A DNA stretch of 64,000 bases from JASGTU01 sp963821815 (GCA_963821815.1 CAWGFG010000006.1:1984001-2048000), one strand, 5' to 3'; counted from the first letter of the stretch, positions 50,113-58,975 are shown. Translations and numbers: made by a program. The notes: a model not told the origin generated them from the sequence alone.

Positions 50113-51393
50113 ATGCGCCGCGCCATCCGTGATTTAGCCATTCTGTGGATCAGCCTGCTCATATTGGGCGGGCTGTCCCTTTTTGTACTGCATACATCGG
50201 CAGCGCATGAATGGCTGTGGCAGCACACGGGTGAAGAAGAGTTCGCCGCGCAAGTTAAGGGCCTTACTGACCTACTGTCCGACCAGCTCCGCCCGCAGCT
50301 TCACCTGCAACCGGATGCCGTGCAGAGCGATGCGGACGAAAATCCCTTTGGCGTGAATGTCTTTTTGGAACAGGAGGCTGATCCAGCCAAACGTGAGCTA
50401 GCTGTGCAGATGGCGGCGGACGCCGGCTACCACTGGCTGCGGCAGGAATTCCCCTGGGAAGACATTGAAATACACGGTCGCGGCGACTTCGAAGATCGCC
50501 GTCACGAGCCCTATCGTTCCGCTTGGGAGAAATACGACAACATCGTCGACCTGGCAGAACAGTACGATATGGAACTCATCGTGCGCATCAGCAATCCGCC
50601 AGCATGGAGCCGTGCACGCGGAAACGAAGTCGGCGAATATGCACCACCGGACAACTACGAGGACTATGGCAATTTCGTACACGCTGTAGTCGAGCGCTAC
50701 AAAGGGCGTGTCCGCTACTATCAAATCTGGAACGAGCCCAACATATACCCGGAATGGGGCAGCTACGCCATCAGCCCGGATGAGTATGTTGAGTTGCTGA
50801 AGGTGGGCGCTACAGCCGCTCGCAATGCCGACCCGGACGCCGTTATCATCGCTGGCACGCTTGCCGCGACCATCAACATGGCGCCGGATGCAGCACCGCC
50901 ATCCAATAGCTTGAGCGACCTGCTCTTCATGCAGCGCATGTACAACGCCGGAGCCGCCGACTATTTCGACATTGCTTCTGTTCAGGGTTACGGGCTTTGG
51001 AGCGGACCAACGGACAGACGCATGCACCCGCGAGTTCTGAACATTAGTCATCACCTATTTCTGCGCGACCTAATGGTGGCCAACGGCGACGCAGAAAAAC
51101 CGATCTGGATATCGGAGATGAACTGGAACGCGGCGCCCGACGATGTGGACGCACGCTACGGGCGTGTTTCGCTGGAACAGCAAGCGCTCTATCTCCCAAC
51201 GGCCTATGAGCGTGTGCGCAGCGAATGGCCTTGGATCGGCGTAGCCAATACTTGGTACTTGAAACGTGCGACGGACGCATGGGAACAGCAAGGGATGCCG
51301 GAAGCCTATTTTCGCTTACTGGCGCCGGACTTCACACCACAGCCGGTCTATGAATCTATACGCGATTACATAGGCTCGCTCTCTGCGCAATGA
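50113..51393 (+). CDS. Membrane-anchored glycoside hydrolase, clan A type (GH5/GH39-like)
   Basis: A 426-residue protein with an N-terminal signal anchor (about 8-28) and an extracellular TIM barrel. The likely acid/base is E208 in QIWNEPN, and the nucleophile E335 in WISEMNW, both at strand ends as in clan GH-A. Other segments are DAGYHWLRQEFPWEDIE and VRISNPPAWSRARG. This is the architecture of GH5, GH39 and related retaining glycosidases. Substrate unknown. It lies 19 bases after the SH3 lipoprotein and overlaps the following glycosyltransferase by ATGA, so the three products may act on the same surface glycan. Confidence 0.75.
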   Translation: MRRAIRDLAILWISLLILGGLSLFVLHTSAAHEWLWQHTGEEEFAAQVKGLTDLLSDQLRPQLHLQPDAVQSDADENPFGVNVFLEQEADPAKRELAVQMAADAGYHWLRQEFPWEDIEIHGRGDFEDRRHEPYRSAWEKYDNIVDLAEQYDMELIVRISNPPAWSRARGNEVGEYAPPDNYEDYGNFVHAVVERYKGRVRYYQIWNEPNIYPEWGSYAISPDEYVELLKVGATAARNADPDAVIIAGTLAATINMAPDAAPPSNSLSDLLFMQRMYNAGAADYFDIASVQGYGLWSGPTDRRMHPRVLNISHHLFLRDLMVANGDAEKPIWISEMNWNAAPDDVDARYGRVSLEQQALYLPTAYERVRSEWPWIGVANTWYLKRATDAWEQQGMPEAYFRLLAPDFTPQPVYESIRDYIGSLSAQ

Positions 51394-53336
51394 TGGTCGC
51401 TAACGGATCGCGCAGCCGCCGCCGCTCCGATCGCTCCTGGATGGCGGCTAGTGATCGGCGGCTGAACGCATTGCTGCTCGTTGGCATTCTCCTCATCGCG
51501 GCTATTGTTCGCTTCTACGCTCTGGACGCATCCAGCCTATGGAACGACGAAGGCACGACCTGGGCTCTCATTGCCAAGCCATTCGGCGACATTGCCCGTG
51601 CCGCAGCCTTAGACATCCACCCGCCGGGTTACTACTGGCTGTTGAAGATCTGGACTTCGTTGTTAGGAGACAGCGTCTGGGCCATGCGCAGCCTATCCGC
51701 CTTGTTGGGCATTGCGGTGGTCTTTGTCGTCTACCAAATCGGCGTCTATGTTCGGCCGCGGGAGCCTGTGCACAGCGTCGCACTGTTGGCGGCATTGGTT
51801 GCTTCGCTAAACCCATTCCAGGTCTACTACAGCCAAGAAGCACGCATGTACATGCTGCTCACCCTACTGGCGGCAGGTCTATTCTGGTCGTTATTTTCGT
51901 TGGTTAATCGGGAAGAGCAAGGCCGGGGGACAGTTATCCCGCTCATTTGTTATGCGCTGATCGGCGCTGCGGGCTTATGGGTGCACTACAGCTTTCCCAT
52001 TGTTATTGCAGCTGCCGTAACCGCCTATTTGGTTCACGTCGGCATGCCACAGAATGCACCCGAGATTCCGAGCAGGCGCAAGTCAGTCTTGCGCTTTCTG
52101 GCGGCAAATGTAGTTATCCTTCTGCTCTATCTGCCTTGGTTGGGAACGGCCATCGAGCGCGTGTTGAACTGGCCCAAAGGCGGCGAGTATGCAGGCTTGT
52201 TGGACGGGCTGGCGACAATCATGCAGACATTTGTCATGGGTCCAATCCGCACGGCGCCGCAACTGACATGGCCGTGGCTACTTCTGGCGCTTGTGCTGCC
52301 TGTTGTCGGCGTCATAGCGCTGCGACGTCAGTTCGCAGGCGGGGCAGTGACGTTGTGGTGGCTGGCGCCAGTCGTGGTCATGCTGGCGCTTGGGATCGTG
52401 TCAGATGCGTTTCTCAAGTTCCTGCTCATTGCCTCCCCAGCGTGGTGCCTGCTTATGGCTGCGGCGCCAAATATCTATCCCAAAACGAGAAGCATCTTCC
52501 AGATTATTGTGGGCGCCGTCGCCGTCTTGCTGGCGATACTCGTATTGCCGGGATACTACGGGGACGCCAATGCACGCGACAACTATGCTGGCGTGGCCTC
52601 ACAGCTCGCTGCAAGTGCCGATCCTGCAACAGATATCGTGATCATCAATGCGCCTGGTCAGCAGGATGTCTGGCAATATTACGATCCCGGATTGACCGTG
52701 CTTCCGCTGCCGGCACATCGCCCCCCGGACATGGAAGCCACCGTTCGTGTATTGGAAGAGGCTACCGCGGGAGTCCGCCACGTCTACGGATTGTTCTGGG
52801 CTACAGACGAATCGGACCCGGCACGCATAGTGGAGACCTGGCTGGACGATCATGCGTTCAAGAGCGGCGACGAGTGGATGGGCAACCTGCGCCTCGTTAC
52901 CTATACCTTTGCATCAGCTCTGGAATGCAATAGCGAAGAGCCTGTGTTATTTGGCCAGCATATCCATCTCGAACAGGTTTGCTTGCCACAGAAAGTACAG
53001 AGCGTTTATACCGGCGATTCTGCCATTGTCTCATTGCACTGGACGAGCGATGCACCTCTCGATAGGTCGTACAAAGTGAGTGTGCAGCTATTAGGCGATA
53101 GCGATGTGGTACTCGCTCAGCACGACGAGATACCGGGCGGCGGCACTAGTCCGACCACGGATTGGCAGATGGGCGAGATCGTCGTGGACAATCATGGAAT
53201 CGAGATTCCCGACGATGCACCGCCGGGCGTTTATCGTATGATCGTGGCGGTGTATGACCCAGAGAGCGGCGAGCGTTTGGCCGTGAACGGAACCGATTAC
53301 TTGCTGATTGGGGAAGTTGAAGTCAAGGAACCTTAG
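51390..53336 (+). CDS. GT39-like (PMT/ArnT-type) membrane glycosyltransferase
   Basis: A 648-residue protein. After a basic N-terminus there are about ten helices. The first outer loop has LDASSLWNDEGTTWALIAKP with the Asp-Glu pair of the GT-C active site, and a later loop has DIHPPGYYWLLKIW, a PMT-family hallmark. About 260 C-terminal residues are soluble; they include a beta-rich part around VYTGDSAIVSLHWTSD. The enzyme probably transfers a sugar from a polyprenyl-phosphate donor at the outer membrane face. The stop of the hydrolase gene lies within its first two codons. Confidence 0.8.
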   Translation: MMVANGSRSRRRSDRSWMAASDRRLNALLLVGILLIAAIVRFYALDASSLWNDEGTTWALIAKPFGDIARAAALDIHPPGYYWLLKIWTSLLGDSVWAMRSLSALLGIAVVFVVYQIGVYVRPREPVHSVALLAALVASLNPFQVYYSQEARMYMLLTLLAAGLFWSLFSLVNREEQGRGTVIPLICYALIGAAGLWVHYSFPIVIAAAVTAYLVHVGMPQNAPEIPSRRKSVLRFLAANVVILLLYLPWLGTAIERVLNWPKGGEYAGLLDGLATIMQTFVMGPIRTAPQLTWPWLLLALVLPVVGVIALRRQFAGGAVTLWWLAPVVVMLALGIVSDAFLKFLLIASPAWCLLMAAAPNIYPKTRSIFQIIVGAVAVLLAILVLPGYYGDANARDNYAGVASQLAASADPATDIVIINAPGQQDVWQYYDPGLTVLPLPAHRPPDMEATVRVLEEATAGVRHVYGLFWATDESDPARIVETWLDDHAFKSGDEWMGNLRLVTYTFASALECNSEEPVLFGQHIHLEQVCLPQKVQSVYTGDSAIVSLHWTSDAPLDRSYKVSVQLLGDSDVVLAQHDEIPGGGTSPTTDWQMGEIVVDNHGIEIPDDAPPGVYRMIVAVYDPESGERLAVNGTDYLLIGEVEVKEP

Positions 53337-53448
53337 CAGATCGATGCGACGTTTGCTTGACACAGGCAGATCAGTGGGCTAGCATGTCGTCTGGGCTATT
53401 CGCATCTCGGCGGTCAACTCAAGCCGAACCTGAAATGAAGAAAACACC

Positions 53449-54096
53449 ATGATCATCATCGGCTTGACCGTTGGATTGCTGCAAGAAAACTGCTATATAC
53501 TCAGCTGCGAGACAACGCGAAAGGCGGTTATCGTTGACCCCGGCGACAGCGCCGATGCAATTCTGGAAGTCGTAGAAGAGCAGGATTTGACGGTCGATAA
53601 GATCATCAACACGCATGCTCATCTCGACCACGTCATGGCTGTGGACGAGATACGAGAAGCCACCGGCGCTCCCTTCTACCTGCACAAGTTGGATCTGCCG
53701 ACGCTGCATGCAGTGCCACAGATGGCGCGTTTGTGGCTGGACTCGTTCGTAGAACCCATCAACGACCCGGATGAGTATCTGGAACACGGTCAGATAATCA
53801 GCGTAGGCGACGAGCAGCTTGAGGTTCTATTCACGCCAGGGCATGCGCCGGGGCACGTTGTATTCGTACACCATGCAGGGCGACAAGTCATCGCCGGCGA
53901 TACACTGTTCTACGAGAGCATCGGGCGCTATGACTTGCCTGGCTCCGACGGACCGACTCTTCTGAAGAGCATTCGAGAACAGCTTTTCACGCTGCCGGAT
54001 GACTACGAAGTTTTCCCAGGACATTTTCAAAGCACGACTATCGGCCATGAGAAAGCGCACAATCCCTTTGTTGGGAGCGGCGCAACGCTCTTTTAG
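53449..54096 (+). CDS. MBL-fold metallo-hydrolase (glyoxalase II-like)
   Basis: A 215-residue metallo-beta-lactamase-fold enzyme. The metal motif is THAHLDH, followed by the bridging elements TPGHAPGHVVFV, IAGDTLFYESIGRYDLPG and VFPGHFQSTTIGHEK with the final histidines. Length and motifs resemble the YcbL/glyoxalase II group, hydrolysing thioesters such as S-lactoylglutathione or related thiols. Exact substrate unknown. It begins 112 bases after the glycosyltransferase and is followed 50 bases later by a DUF2007 gene. ATG 53449 fits the family start (MIIIGLTVGLLQENCYIL). Confidence 0.85.
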   Translation: MIIIGLTVGLLQENCYILSCETTRKAVIVDPGDSADAILEVVEEQDLTVDKIINTHAHLDHVMAVDEIREATGAPFYLHKLDLPTLHAVPQMARLWLDSFVEPINDPDEYLEHGQIISVGDEQLEVLFTPGHAPGHVVFVHHAGRQVIAGDTLFYESIGRYDLPGSDGPTLLKSIREQLFTLPDDYEVFPGHFQSTTIGHEKAHNPFVGSGATLF

Positions 54097-54146
54097 CCCT
54101 CGCATACGAACGGATGCCCGCAGAGACCGGCATCGGAGGCAGCATC

Positions 54147-54497
54147 ATGAGTCCTGAACACAAGCACGACGAAGTGGAACCGGTGGAAGTCTGGGAAGCG
54201 CCAAACCGTCTCGAAGCAGAAATTGTAAAGGGACGCCTGGAGAGCGAGGGCATTCCCGCCATCATAGCCGGCGAGTCTGCGGCAAATGTCTTCGGGTTTG
54301 CCACCGGCGAACTTGCCAGAGCATCCGTGCTCGTGCCCGCCCCGCTGGTAGAAAAAGCGCTTGCCATCCTGCAAATTGACGTCGATCTCGTGGACGAAGA
54401 AGATGTGGAAGACGAGATCATCGAAGCCGCTGACGCCGGTGACGAGGAGGATGCGCAGGATGCATCGGACCTCGACCCGACTGATTTGCCCCGATAG
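54147..54497 (+). CDS. DUF2007-type signal-transducing-like protein
   Basis: A 116-residue protein. The core EVWEAPNRLEAEIVKGRLESEGIPA and the downstream VLVPAPLVEKALAIL match the small DUF2007 fold, found in proteins that may sense or bind ligands by the ferredoxin-like domain. The C-terminal third is very acidic (DLVDEEDVEDEIIEA). I chose ATG 54147 with GGAGGC seven bases upstream; the frame extends to 54114. Function unknown. Eleven bases separate it from ccmA. Confidence 0.65.
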   Translation: MSPEHKHDEVEPVEVWEAPNRLEAEIVKGRLESEGIPAIIAGESAANVFGFATGELARASVLVPAPLVEKALAILQIDVDLVDEEDVEDEIIEAADAGDEEDAQDASDLDPTDLPR

Positions 54498-54508
54498 CTA
54501 TACGTTCC

Positions 54509-55234
54509 ATGCCGATTGAAGCCACAACGCCACTCATCCAGCTAGAAAACGTGCATAAACGCTTCGGTCGCAAGCGTGTTCTGCGCGGCGCCAGCCTGTC
54601 CGTGTGCGAAGGCCAAGTGGTCGCGCTGCTGGGATCCAATGGCGCTGGCAAGACAACGCTGATGAATATGGTTTGCGGCCTATCAAAGCCGGACAGCGGC
54701 GATATTACGCTTGGCGGCGTTTCCCTGCAGAAAGCCGGGCAGCAGTTGCGCCGCTATATCGGCCTCGTAACACACTCGCCGCTGCTGTACGGCAACCTGT
54801 CGGCTGAGGAAAACCTGCGCTTCTTTGCCAAAATGTACGGCGTTCCGCAGCCGGAAGAGCGCATCCATAACGTGCTGGAATCCGTCAATCTGTGGACGCG
54901 GCGGCGAGATGTAGTGCGCACCTATAGTCGCGGCATGGTACAACGGTTGGCAATAGCTCGGGCTGTATTGCACAATCCGCCTGTACTGCTGCTGGATGAG
55001 CCAGACACTGGGCTTGACCAAGAAAGCGCGCAGATGCTTCATTCGCTACTACGCCAACTTGGCGCAACCAATCGCGCTATCCTGCTGACTACGCACAACC
55101 TAGTGCGGGCGCTGGAATGGGCGGACGCGGTTACCGTCTTGGCTGACGGGAAGCTTTCGGGCGCAGTTGCAACGGAGTCGCTGACGGTTGATTCGCTGCG
55201 AATATTGTACAACTCAGACCAGGCGCTGTCGTGA
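54509..55234 (+). CDS. ccmA: Haem ABC exporter, ATP-binding subunit CcmA
   Basis: A 241-residue ABC ATPase. Walker A is GSNGAGKTT, the signature is YSRGMVQRLAIARA, and Walker B with its catalytic Glu is VLLLDEPDTGLD. The family assignment rests on the following ccmB and ccmC genes; CcmAB drives release of haem-loaded CcmE in system I cytochrome c maturation. The gene overlaps ccmB by GTGA. A generic drug-type ABC ATPase would look similar, but gene order argues for CcmA. Confidence 0.85.
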   Translation: MPIEATTPLIQLENVHKRFGRKRVLRGASLSVCEGQVVALLGSNGAGKTTLMNMVCGLSKPDSGDITLGGVSLQKAGQQLRRYIGLVTHSPLLYGNLSAEENLRFFAKMYGVPQPEERIHNVLESVNLWTRRRDVVRTYSRGMVQRLAIARAVLHNPPVLLLDEPDTGLDQESAQMLHSLLRQLGATNRAILLTTHNLVRALEWADAVTVLADGKLSGAVATESLTVDSLRILYNSDQALS

Positions 55235-55989
55235 GTGATATGGCAGAGAATCTCGCCCAAACCACGTCGGATCAAGCCGATCCTGCGGCAGCTGTGAGCA
55301 ATGCAGGCGGGATGTCGGCTTATATGGCTGCTATCGGCGCAATCATTGTGAAAGACCTGCGCACCGAAGCGCGCACCAAGGAAACACTCGGCACAATGAT
55401 CGCGTTTGCCGTGCTCGCCGTCATCGTATTCGGTCTCGCATTCGATCTGCGCGTGCCCGACGCTGCGTCAGTAGCGCCCGGCGTTCTATGGGTTGTACTC
55501 CTGTTCACGGGCATCATCGGTCTCAACCGCGTATTCGGTGCTGAGCTGCTGGGGGGCGGACTGGAGGCGCTGCTCATGGCGCCAGTGGACCGCAGCGCCA
55601 TCTACATTGGCAAATTGATCGCGCAACTAGTCTTCATGCTAATCATGGAAGCGGTCATCTTGCCGCTCATGCTAATCATCTTCGACGTCAACCTGTTTCA
55701 CTCCGCAATACTGGTTGCATTGTTGCTGGGCGCGCTCGGTTATCTGTCCGTCGGTGTGCTCTTCGCCGCGCTCACCGTTAACACGCGCGCCAGGGAGTCC
55801 ATGTTGCCGATCCTGTTGCTTCCAGTTATGATTCCCGTCTTTGTAGCCGGCGTCGGTTTGACCTCAAATGTGTTGGATGGCAGGCAACTTTCCGACTATG
55901 TTCGTTGGCTACTCATCTTGGGCGTATATGACCTGGTTTTCATCGTCATTGCCTACATTGTATTTGATATCATTTGGGAAGGTGTCTAG
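55231..55989 (+). CDS. ccmB: Haem exporter permease CcmB
   Basis: A 252-residue protein with six membrane helices. The N-terminal KDLRTEARTKETLGTMIAFAVL and the glycine-rich GLNRVFGAELLGGGLEALLMAPVDRSAIYIGKL are characteristic of CcmB. It forms the membrane part of the CcmAB transporter. The start is GTG 55231, overlapping the ccmA stop. The first 35 residues are polar and cytoplasmic. CcmC follows with almost no gap. Confidence 0.92.
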   Translation: MSDMAENLAQTTSDQADPAAAVSNAGGMSAYMAAIGAIIVKDLRTEARTKETLGTMIAFAVLAVIVFGLAFDLRVPDAASVAPGVLWVVLLFTGIIGLNRVFGAELLGGGLEALLMAPVDRSAIYIGKLIAQLVFMLIMEAVILPLMLIIFDVNLFHSAILVALLLGALGYLSVGVLFAALTVNTRARESMLPILLLPVMIPVFVAGVGLTSNVLDGRQLSDYVRWLLILGVYDLVFIVIAYIVFDIIWEGV

Positions 55990-55991
55990 GG

Positions 55992-56729
55992 ATGGCATCG
56001 AAATCAGTTCAGATGCGGGAAAATTCAATCGGACAGTGGCTGGTTTTGGCGTTGAATATTGCCACGCTGGCAGCTATGGCCTTATTGGTTTGGGCTTCAC
56101 TGTTCTATGCAAAACCGGCCCTAAATTTGGCCGGAGACGAGCAACTGGCACAACGCATATTCTATACGCACATGGGCTGCAACTTCGGTGCATTGGCGGC
56201 CTTCGTCGTATCGCTGGGCGGCGCCATCGCCTATTTGGTGACGCGCAATCTGGTATGGGATCGGATTACGCAGGCAGCGGTGGAAGTCGGCGTCATCATT
56301 GGAACGGGCACCATCATCACGGGCACATTCTGGGCCAAACCCACATGGAACACCTACTGGACCTGGGATCCACGCTTAACGACGGCGACGATCACCGTGC
56401 TGCTCTACGTGGCCTACTTGCTCTTCCGCAACGGCATAGACAATCGCGAGACCAAAGCTCGCTTCGGCAGCATCTATGCGTTGTTTGCGTTTCTCAGCTT
56501 GCCGCTCACCTACTACAGCGCCCGCTGGTTTCGCTCCATCCATCCGGTCGTCTTTTCCGGCGACAACCCTGATGCGCAAGGCGGATTCGTACTCGGCACG
56601 ACTATGTCGCAGACGTTGCTGCTGGCTGCCATTGCGTTCTTGTTACTGTTTACGGTGTTGATCATTCAACGCTATCGCATCCTGTCTATGGACGATACGC
56701 TGGCGGAGTTGCGAGAGGAGCTTCAATAA
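55992..56729 (+). CDS. ccmC: Cytochrome c biogenesis protein CcmC (haem-handling)
   Basis: A 245-residue protein with six membrane helices. The tryptophan-rich outer loop is present as FWAKPTWNTYWTWDPRLT, the WWD-type motif that binds haem with flanking histidines (THMGCN, SIHPVV). CcmC attaches haem to CcmE. I chose ATG 55992 (MASKSVQM), right after the ccmB stop; a TTG at 55974 is an alternative. It overlaps the next small gene by TAATG. Confidence 0.92.
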   Translation: MASKSVQMRENSIGQWLVLALNIATLAAMALLVWASLFYAKPALNLAGDEQLAQRIFYTHMGCNFGALAAFVVSLGGAIAYLVTRNLVWDRITQAAVEVGVIIGTGTIITGTFWAKPTWNTYWTWDPRLTTATITVLLYVAYLLFRNGIDNRETKARFGSIYALFAFLSLPLTYYSARWFRSIHPVVFSGDNPDAQGGFVLGTTMSQTLLLAAIAFLLLFTVLIIQRYRILSMDDTLAELREELQ

Positions 56730-56875
56730 TGGTCTATTTAGCAGTTGCGCTTACTGCAGTATGGGCGCTGGTAGCCGTATATGTATTTTATATGAGCCGA
56801 CGCCAACGTTCGCTTGAACTCGAACTGCAAGTGGTCGAGGAGATGGTTGACGATGTAACCTCTCGGGCCGATTGA
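56729..56875 (+). CDS. ccmD: CcmD-like small membrane protein
   Basis: A 48-residue frame whose ATG (56729) overlaps the ccmC stop. One membrane helix (about 3-21, YLAVALTAVWALVAVYVFY) is followed by an RRQ-type basic start and a short amphipathic charged tail. Size, single helix, basic cytoplasmic side and position directly after ccmC all match CcmD, which releases holo-CcmE from CcmC. Sequence alone is too short for a signature, so the call relies on context. Confidence 0.65.
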   Translation: MVYLAVALTAVWALVAVYVFYMSRRQRSLELELQVVEEMVDDVTSRAD

Positions 56876-56951
56876 CCAACCAACGAGTAGATAGTTGATG
56901 TGAGATGAGAGAAAAAAGCTGCCAGCACACTCGCCGGGGAAAATTCGCAAC

Positions 56952-57884
56952 ATGACTGAGATAGCACCGCAGACGACTGGGAATCCTTCGGTATCGACAA
57001 CCGTTAGCGGAGGTGCGCTCGCCTCGCAACGGCTGCAGGTATTTCTACATGCAGTGGCGTTTGTATTGGGCTTCGGTCTTATTTTCACGTTACTTGGGTC
57101 TGCTGCCGGCTTATTGGGGCACAGTCTGACGATCTATATGCCGGTCATCCAGCGCTTTGGCGCGATCATGCTCTTCATCTTCGGTCTGGCTACACTGGGC
57201 GTCTTCCGCTGGTCGACGGACAAGATCAAGCAGCGAGTGGATCTGAAAACCAATCCGGCTGCCGCGGCGCTTGTAAGTTTGTTCGTGTTCTTCGACACGC
57301 TGCTCTATACCGAGCGCCGCGTCACAGGCATGCATCGGGTCAATTTGCGCTGGGGATTGCTGAGCAGCGCTCTGCTAGGCATAAGTTTTGCAGCCGGATG
57401 GGTCCCGTGTATCGGGCCGATTCTAGCCAGCATTCTCTTCTTAGCCAACGACACGTCGACTGCCCTACAAGGGGCCATTCTACTGGCAGTCTATAGCCTT
57501 GGGCTCGGGATTCCGTTTCTGATCACAGGGGCGGCATTCAGCACTGCCACCAGGACGCTGCGCCGGCTCAATCGACACATGCGCATCGTCAGTATCATTA
57601 GCGGCATTTTCTTGCTCTACGTAGCTTTTCTGCTTTGGAGCGATAGGCTGGGTACCCTGACCACTCAATTCTACTTCCTCAATGAGTGGGTGTTTTCGCT
57701 GGAGGAAGCGCTGGTCGGCGCTTCTGCGTCGAGCTCCAGTATTTTGAACGCCAGCACGGTTGCGGCGCTACCGCTAGCTCTCTTTGCCGGGATCATCAGC
57801 TTTCTGAGCCCTTGTGTGCTGCCGCTCGTTCCCGCCTACATCGGCTATCTGGGCGGAACAGCAGTTGCCGGTGGTGATTCGTAG
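56952..57884 (+). CDS. CcdA-family thiol reductant transporter, circularly permuted
   Basis: A 310-residue protein with six membrane helices. CcdA carries electrons across the membrane to extracytoplasmic thioredoxins for cytochrome c assembly. In ordinary CcdA the first helix has the SPC motif and the fourth has WTPCIGP. Here the N-terminus starts with the second-helix segment HAVAFVLGFGLIFTLLG (33-49), continues to FAAGWVPCIGPIL with C153, and the usual first helix, ISFLSPCVLPLVPAYIGYL with C288, is at the very C-terminus (282-300). Its membrane orientation is still consistent. No first-helix sequence exists upstream; that frame is stopped at 56901. Overlaps the next gene by one base. Confidence 0.85.
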   Translation: MTEIAPQTTGNPSVSTTVSGGALASQRLQVFLHAVAFVLGFGLIFTLLGSAAGLLGHSLTIYMPVIQRFGAIMLFIFGLATLGVFRWSTDKIKQRVDLKTNPAAAALVSLFVFFDTLLYTERRVTGMHRVNLRWGLLSSALLGISFAAGWVPCIGPILASILFLANDTSTALQGAILLAVYSLGLGIPFLITGAAFSTATRTLRRLNRHMRIVSIISGIFLLYVAFLLWSDRLGTLTTQFYFLNEWVFSLEEALVGASASSSSILNASTVAALPLALFAGIISFLSPCVLPLVPAYIGYLGGTAVAGGDS

Positions 57885-58147
57885 TGGCAGCAAACCCCGG
57901 TGCACGGGTCGCAGTGCGCCTGTACACGAAACCCGGCTGCCATTTATGCGTAGAGCTAGTTGAAATGATCACGAGCCTGCCCGGTGCAGACCGTATCGAT
58001 ATTGAACAAGTCGACATCGAACAAGATGATATGCTATTCGAGAAGTATCGCTATACGATTCCGGTACTGGAACTGCCTGACGGCGTACTGCTATACCCGC
58101 CGCATTCAGTGGACTATGTCGAGCAAAGCATTCTATCGGTGCTTTGA
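57884..58147 (+). CDS. Glutaredoxin-like (DUF836) small thiol protein
   Basis: An 87-residue thioredoxin-fold protein. The active-site motif is CHLC in LYTKPGCHLCVELVEMI, and the cis-Pro segment is RYTIPVLELPDGVLLYPP. The start GTG 57884 shares a base with the ccdA stop. Glutaredoxin-like proteins next to CcdA may feed or receive electrons, but no signal peptide is visible, so it is probably cytoplasmic. Partner not proven. Confidence 0.8.
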   Translation: MAANPGARVAVRLYTKPGCHLCVELVEMITSLPGADRIDIEQVDIEQDDMLFEKYRYTIPVLELPDGVLLYPPHSVDYVEQSILSVL

Positions 58148-58161
58148 CGAGGCGCAATCCA

Positions 58162-58878
58162 ATGAGTGATACGACGATATCCAGTCAATCCGAAACGGAG
58201 CAGCGACCGCCCGAAGCATTTGAGACGCGTCTTGCAGCCGTGGTCAACGGTATCGTCATGGGCATTGCGCGCCACTGGCTTGCGCTGTTCAATATTGCCT
58301 GGGGCACGTATATATTCCTGCCGCTGCTGGCGCCAGTCCTCATGCACATGGGCTTCTACTTGCCAGCGCGCATGATATACGGCATCTATTCGGTGCTGTG
58401 TCACCAGCTTCCGGACCATAGCTACTTCTTGTTTGGCAATACGTTTATACCCCAGGATCCTGCCCTGGTACAGGCGGGCATGGTAGGCGGCAGCGATTTA
58501 CTGGCACAACGTCGTTTCATCGGCAACGAGCTCATCGGCTATAAGGTTGCCCTCTGCCAACGCGATATGGCCATTTATGGCTCAGTTCTTGTGGCTGGCA
58601 TTCTGTTCTCGTTCGTGCGAGGACGGATCAAACCGCCAAGCCTGAAACTGTACGCGCTACTGGTGCTACCAATGGCCATCGATGGAATTACCCAGATGAT
58701 TGGCTGGCACATGAGCAATTGGTGGCTGCGCGGCATCACCGGTGCGCTCTTTGGTGTCAGCTCGGTGTGGCTAGCCTATCCTTATGTGGACGACGCTATG
58801 CAAGACGTCATCGAGAGCGAAGAGATTCATATCGCACGCGAAACGCAAGCCCGTGCGGAGACGCAGCCCGGCTCCTGA
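58162..58878 (+). CDS. DUF2085 membrane protein
   Basis: A 238-residue protein with about five membrane helices. Diagnostic segments are YSVLCHQLPDHSYFLFG and ALCQRDMAIYGSVLVAG, the Cys-His and Cys-Gln-Arg-Asp motifs of DUF2085 proteins. Function unknown; the family is frequent in Chloroflexota and other phyla, with the conserved cysteines suggesting metal or haem handling. I chose ATG 58162 with GAGG ten bases upstream; a TTG at 58144 overlaps the previous gene. Its position at the end of the ccm group is suggestive only. Confidence 0.8.
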   Translation: MSDTTISSQSETEQRPPEAFETRLAAVVNGIVMGIARHWLALFNIAWGTYIFLPLLAPVLMHMGFYLPARMIYGIYSVLCHQLPDHSYFLFGNTFIPQDPALVQAGMVGGSDLLAQRRFIGNELIGYKVALCQRDMAIYGSVLVAGILFSFVRGRIKPPSLKLYALLVLPMAIDGITQMIGWHMSNWWLRGITGALFGVSSVWLAYPYVDDAMQDVIESEEIHIARETQARAETQPGS

Positions 58879-58946
58879 ATCCATAACTTTCTGGCGAGTA
58901 GATAGATAGTGCACGCGTTGAGCAAAGAAAACGTTCGTGGGCGAAT

Positions 58947-58975
58947 TCGACAGCAAGCAACGAATACGATATACT
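58947..58975 (+). promoter_or_regulatory. Sigma-70 promoter of rpsT
   Basis: TCGACA at 58947-58952, a 17-base spacer and TATACT at 58970-58975, giving a leader of about 117 bases before the rpsT ATG. Confidence 0.6.
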
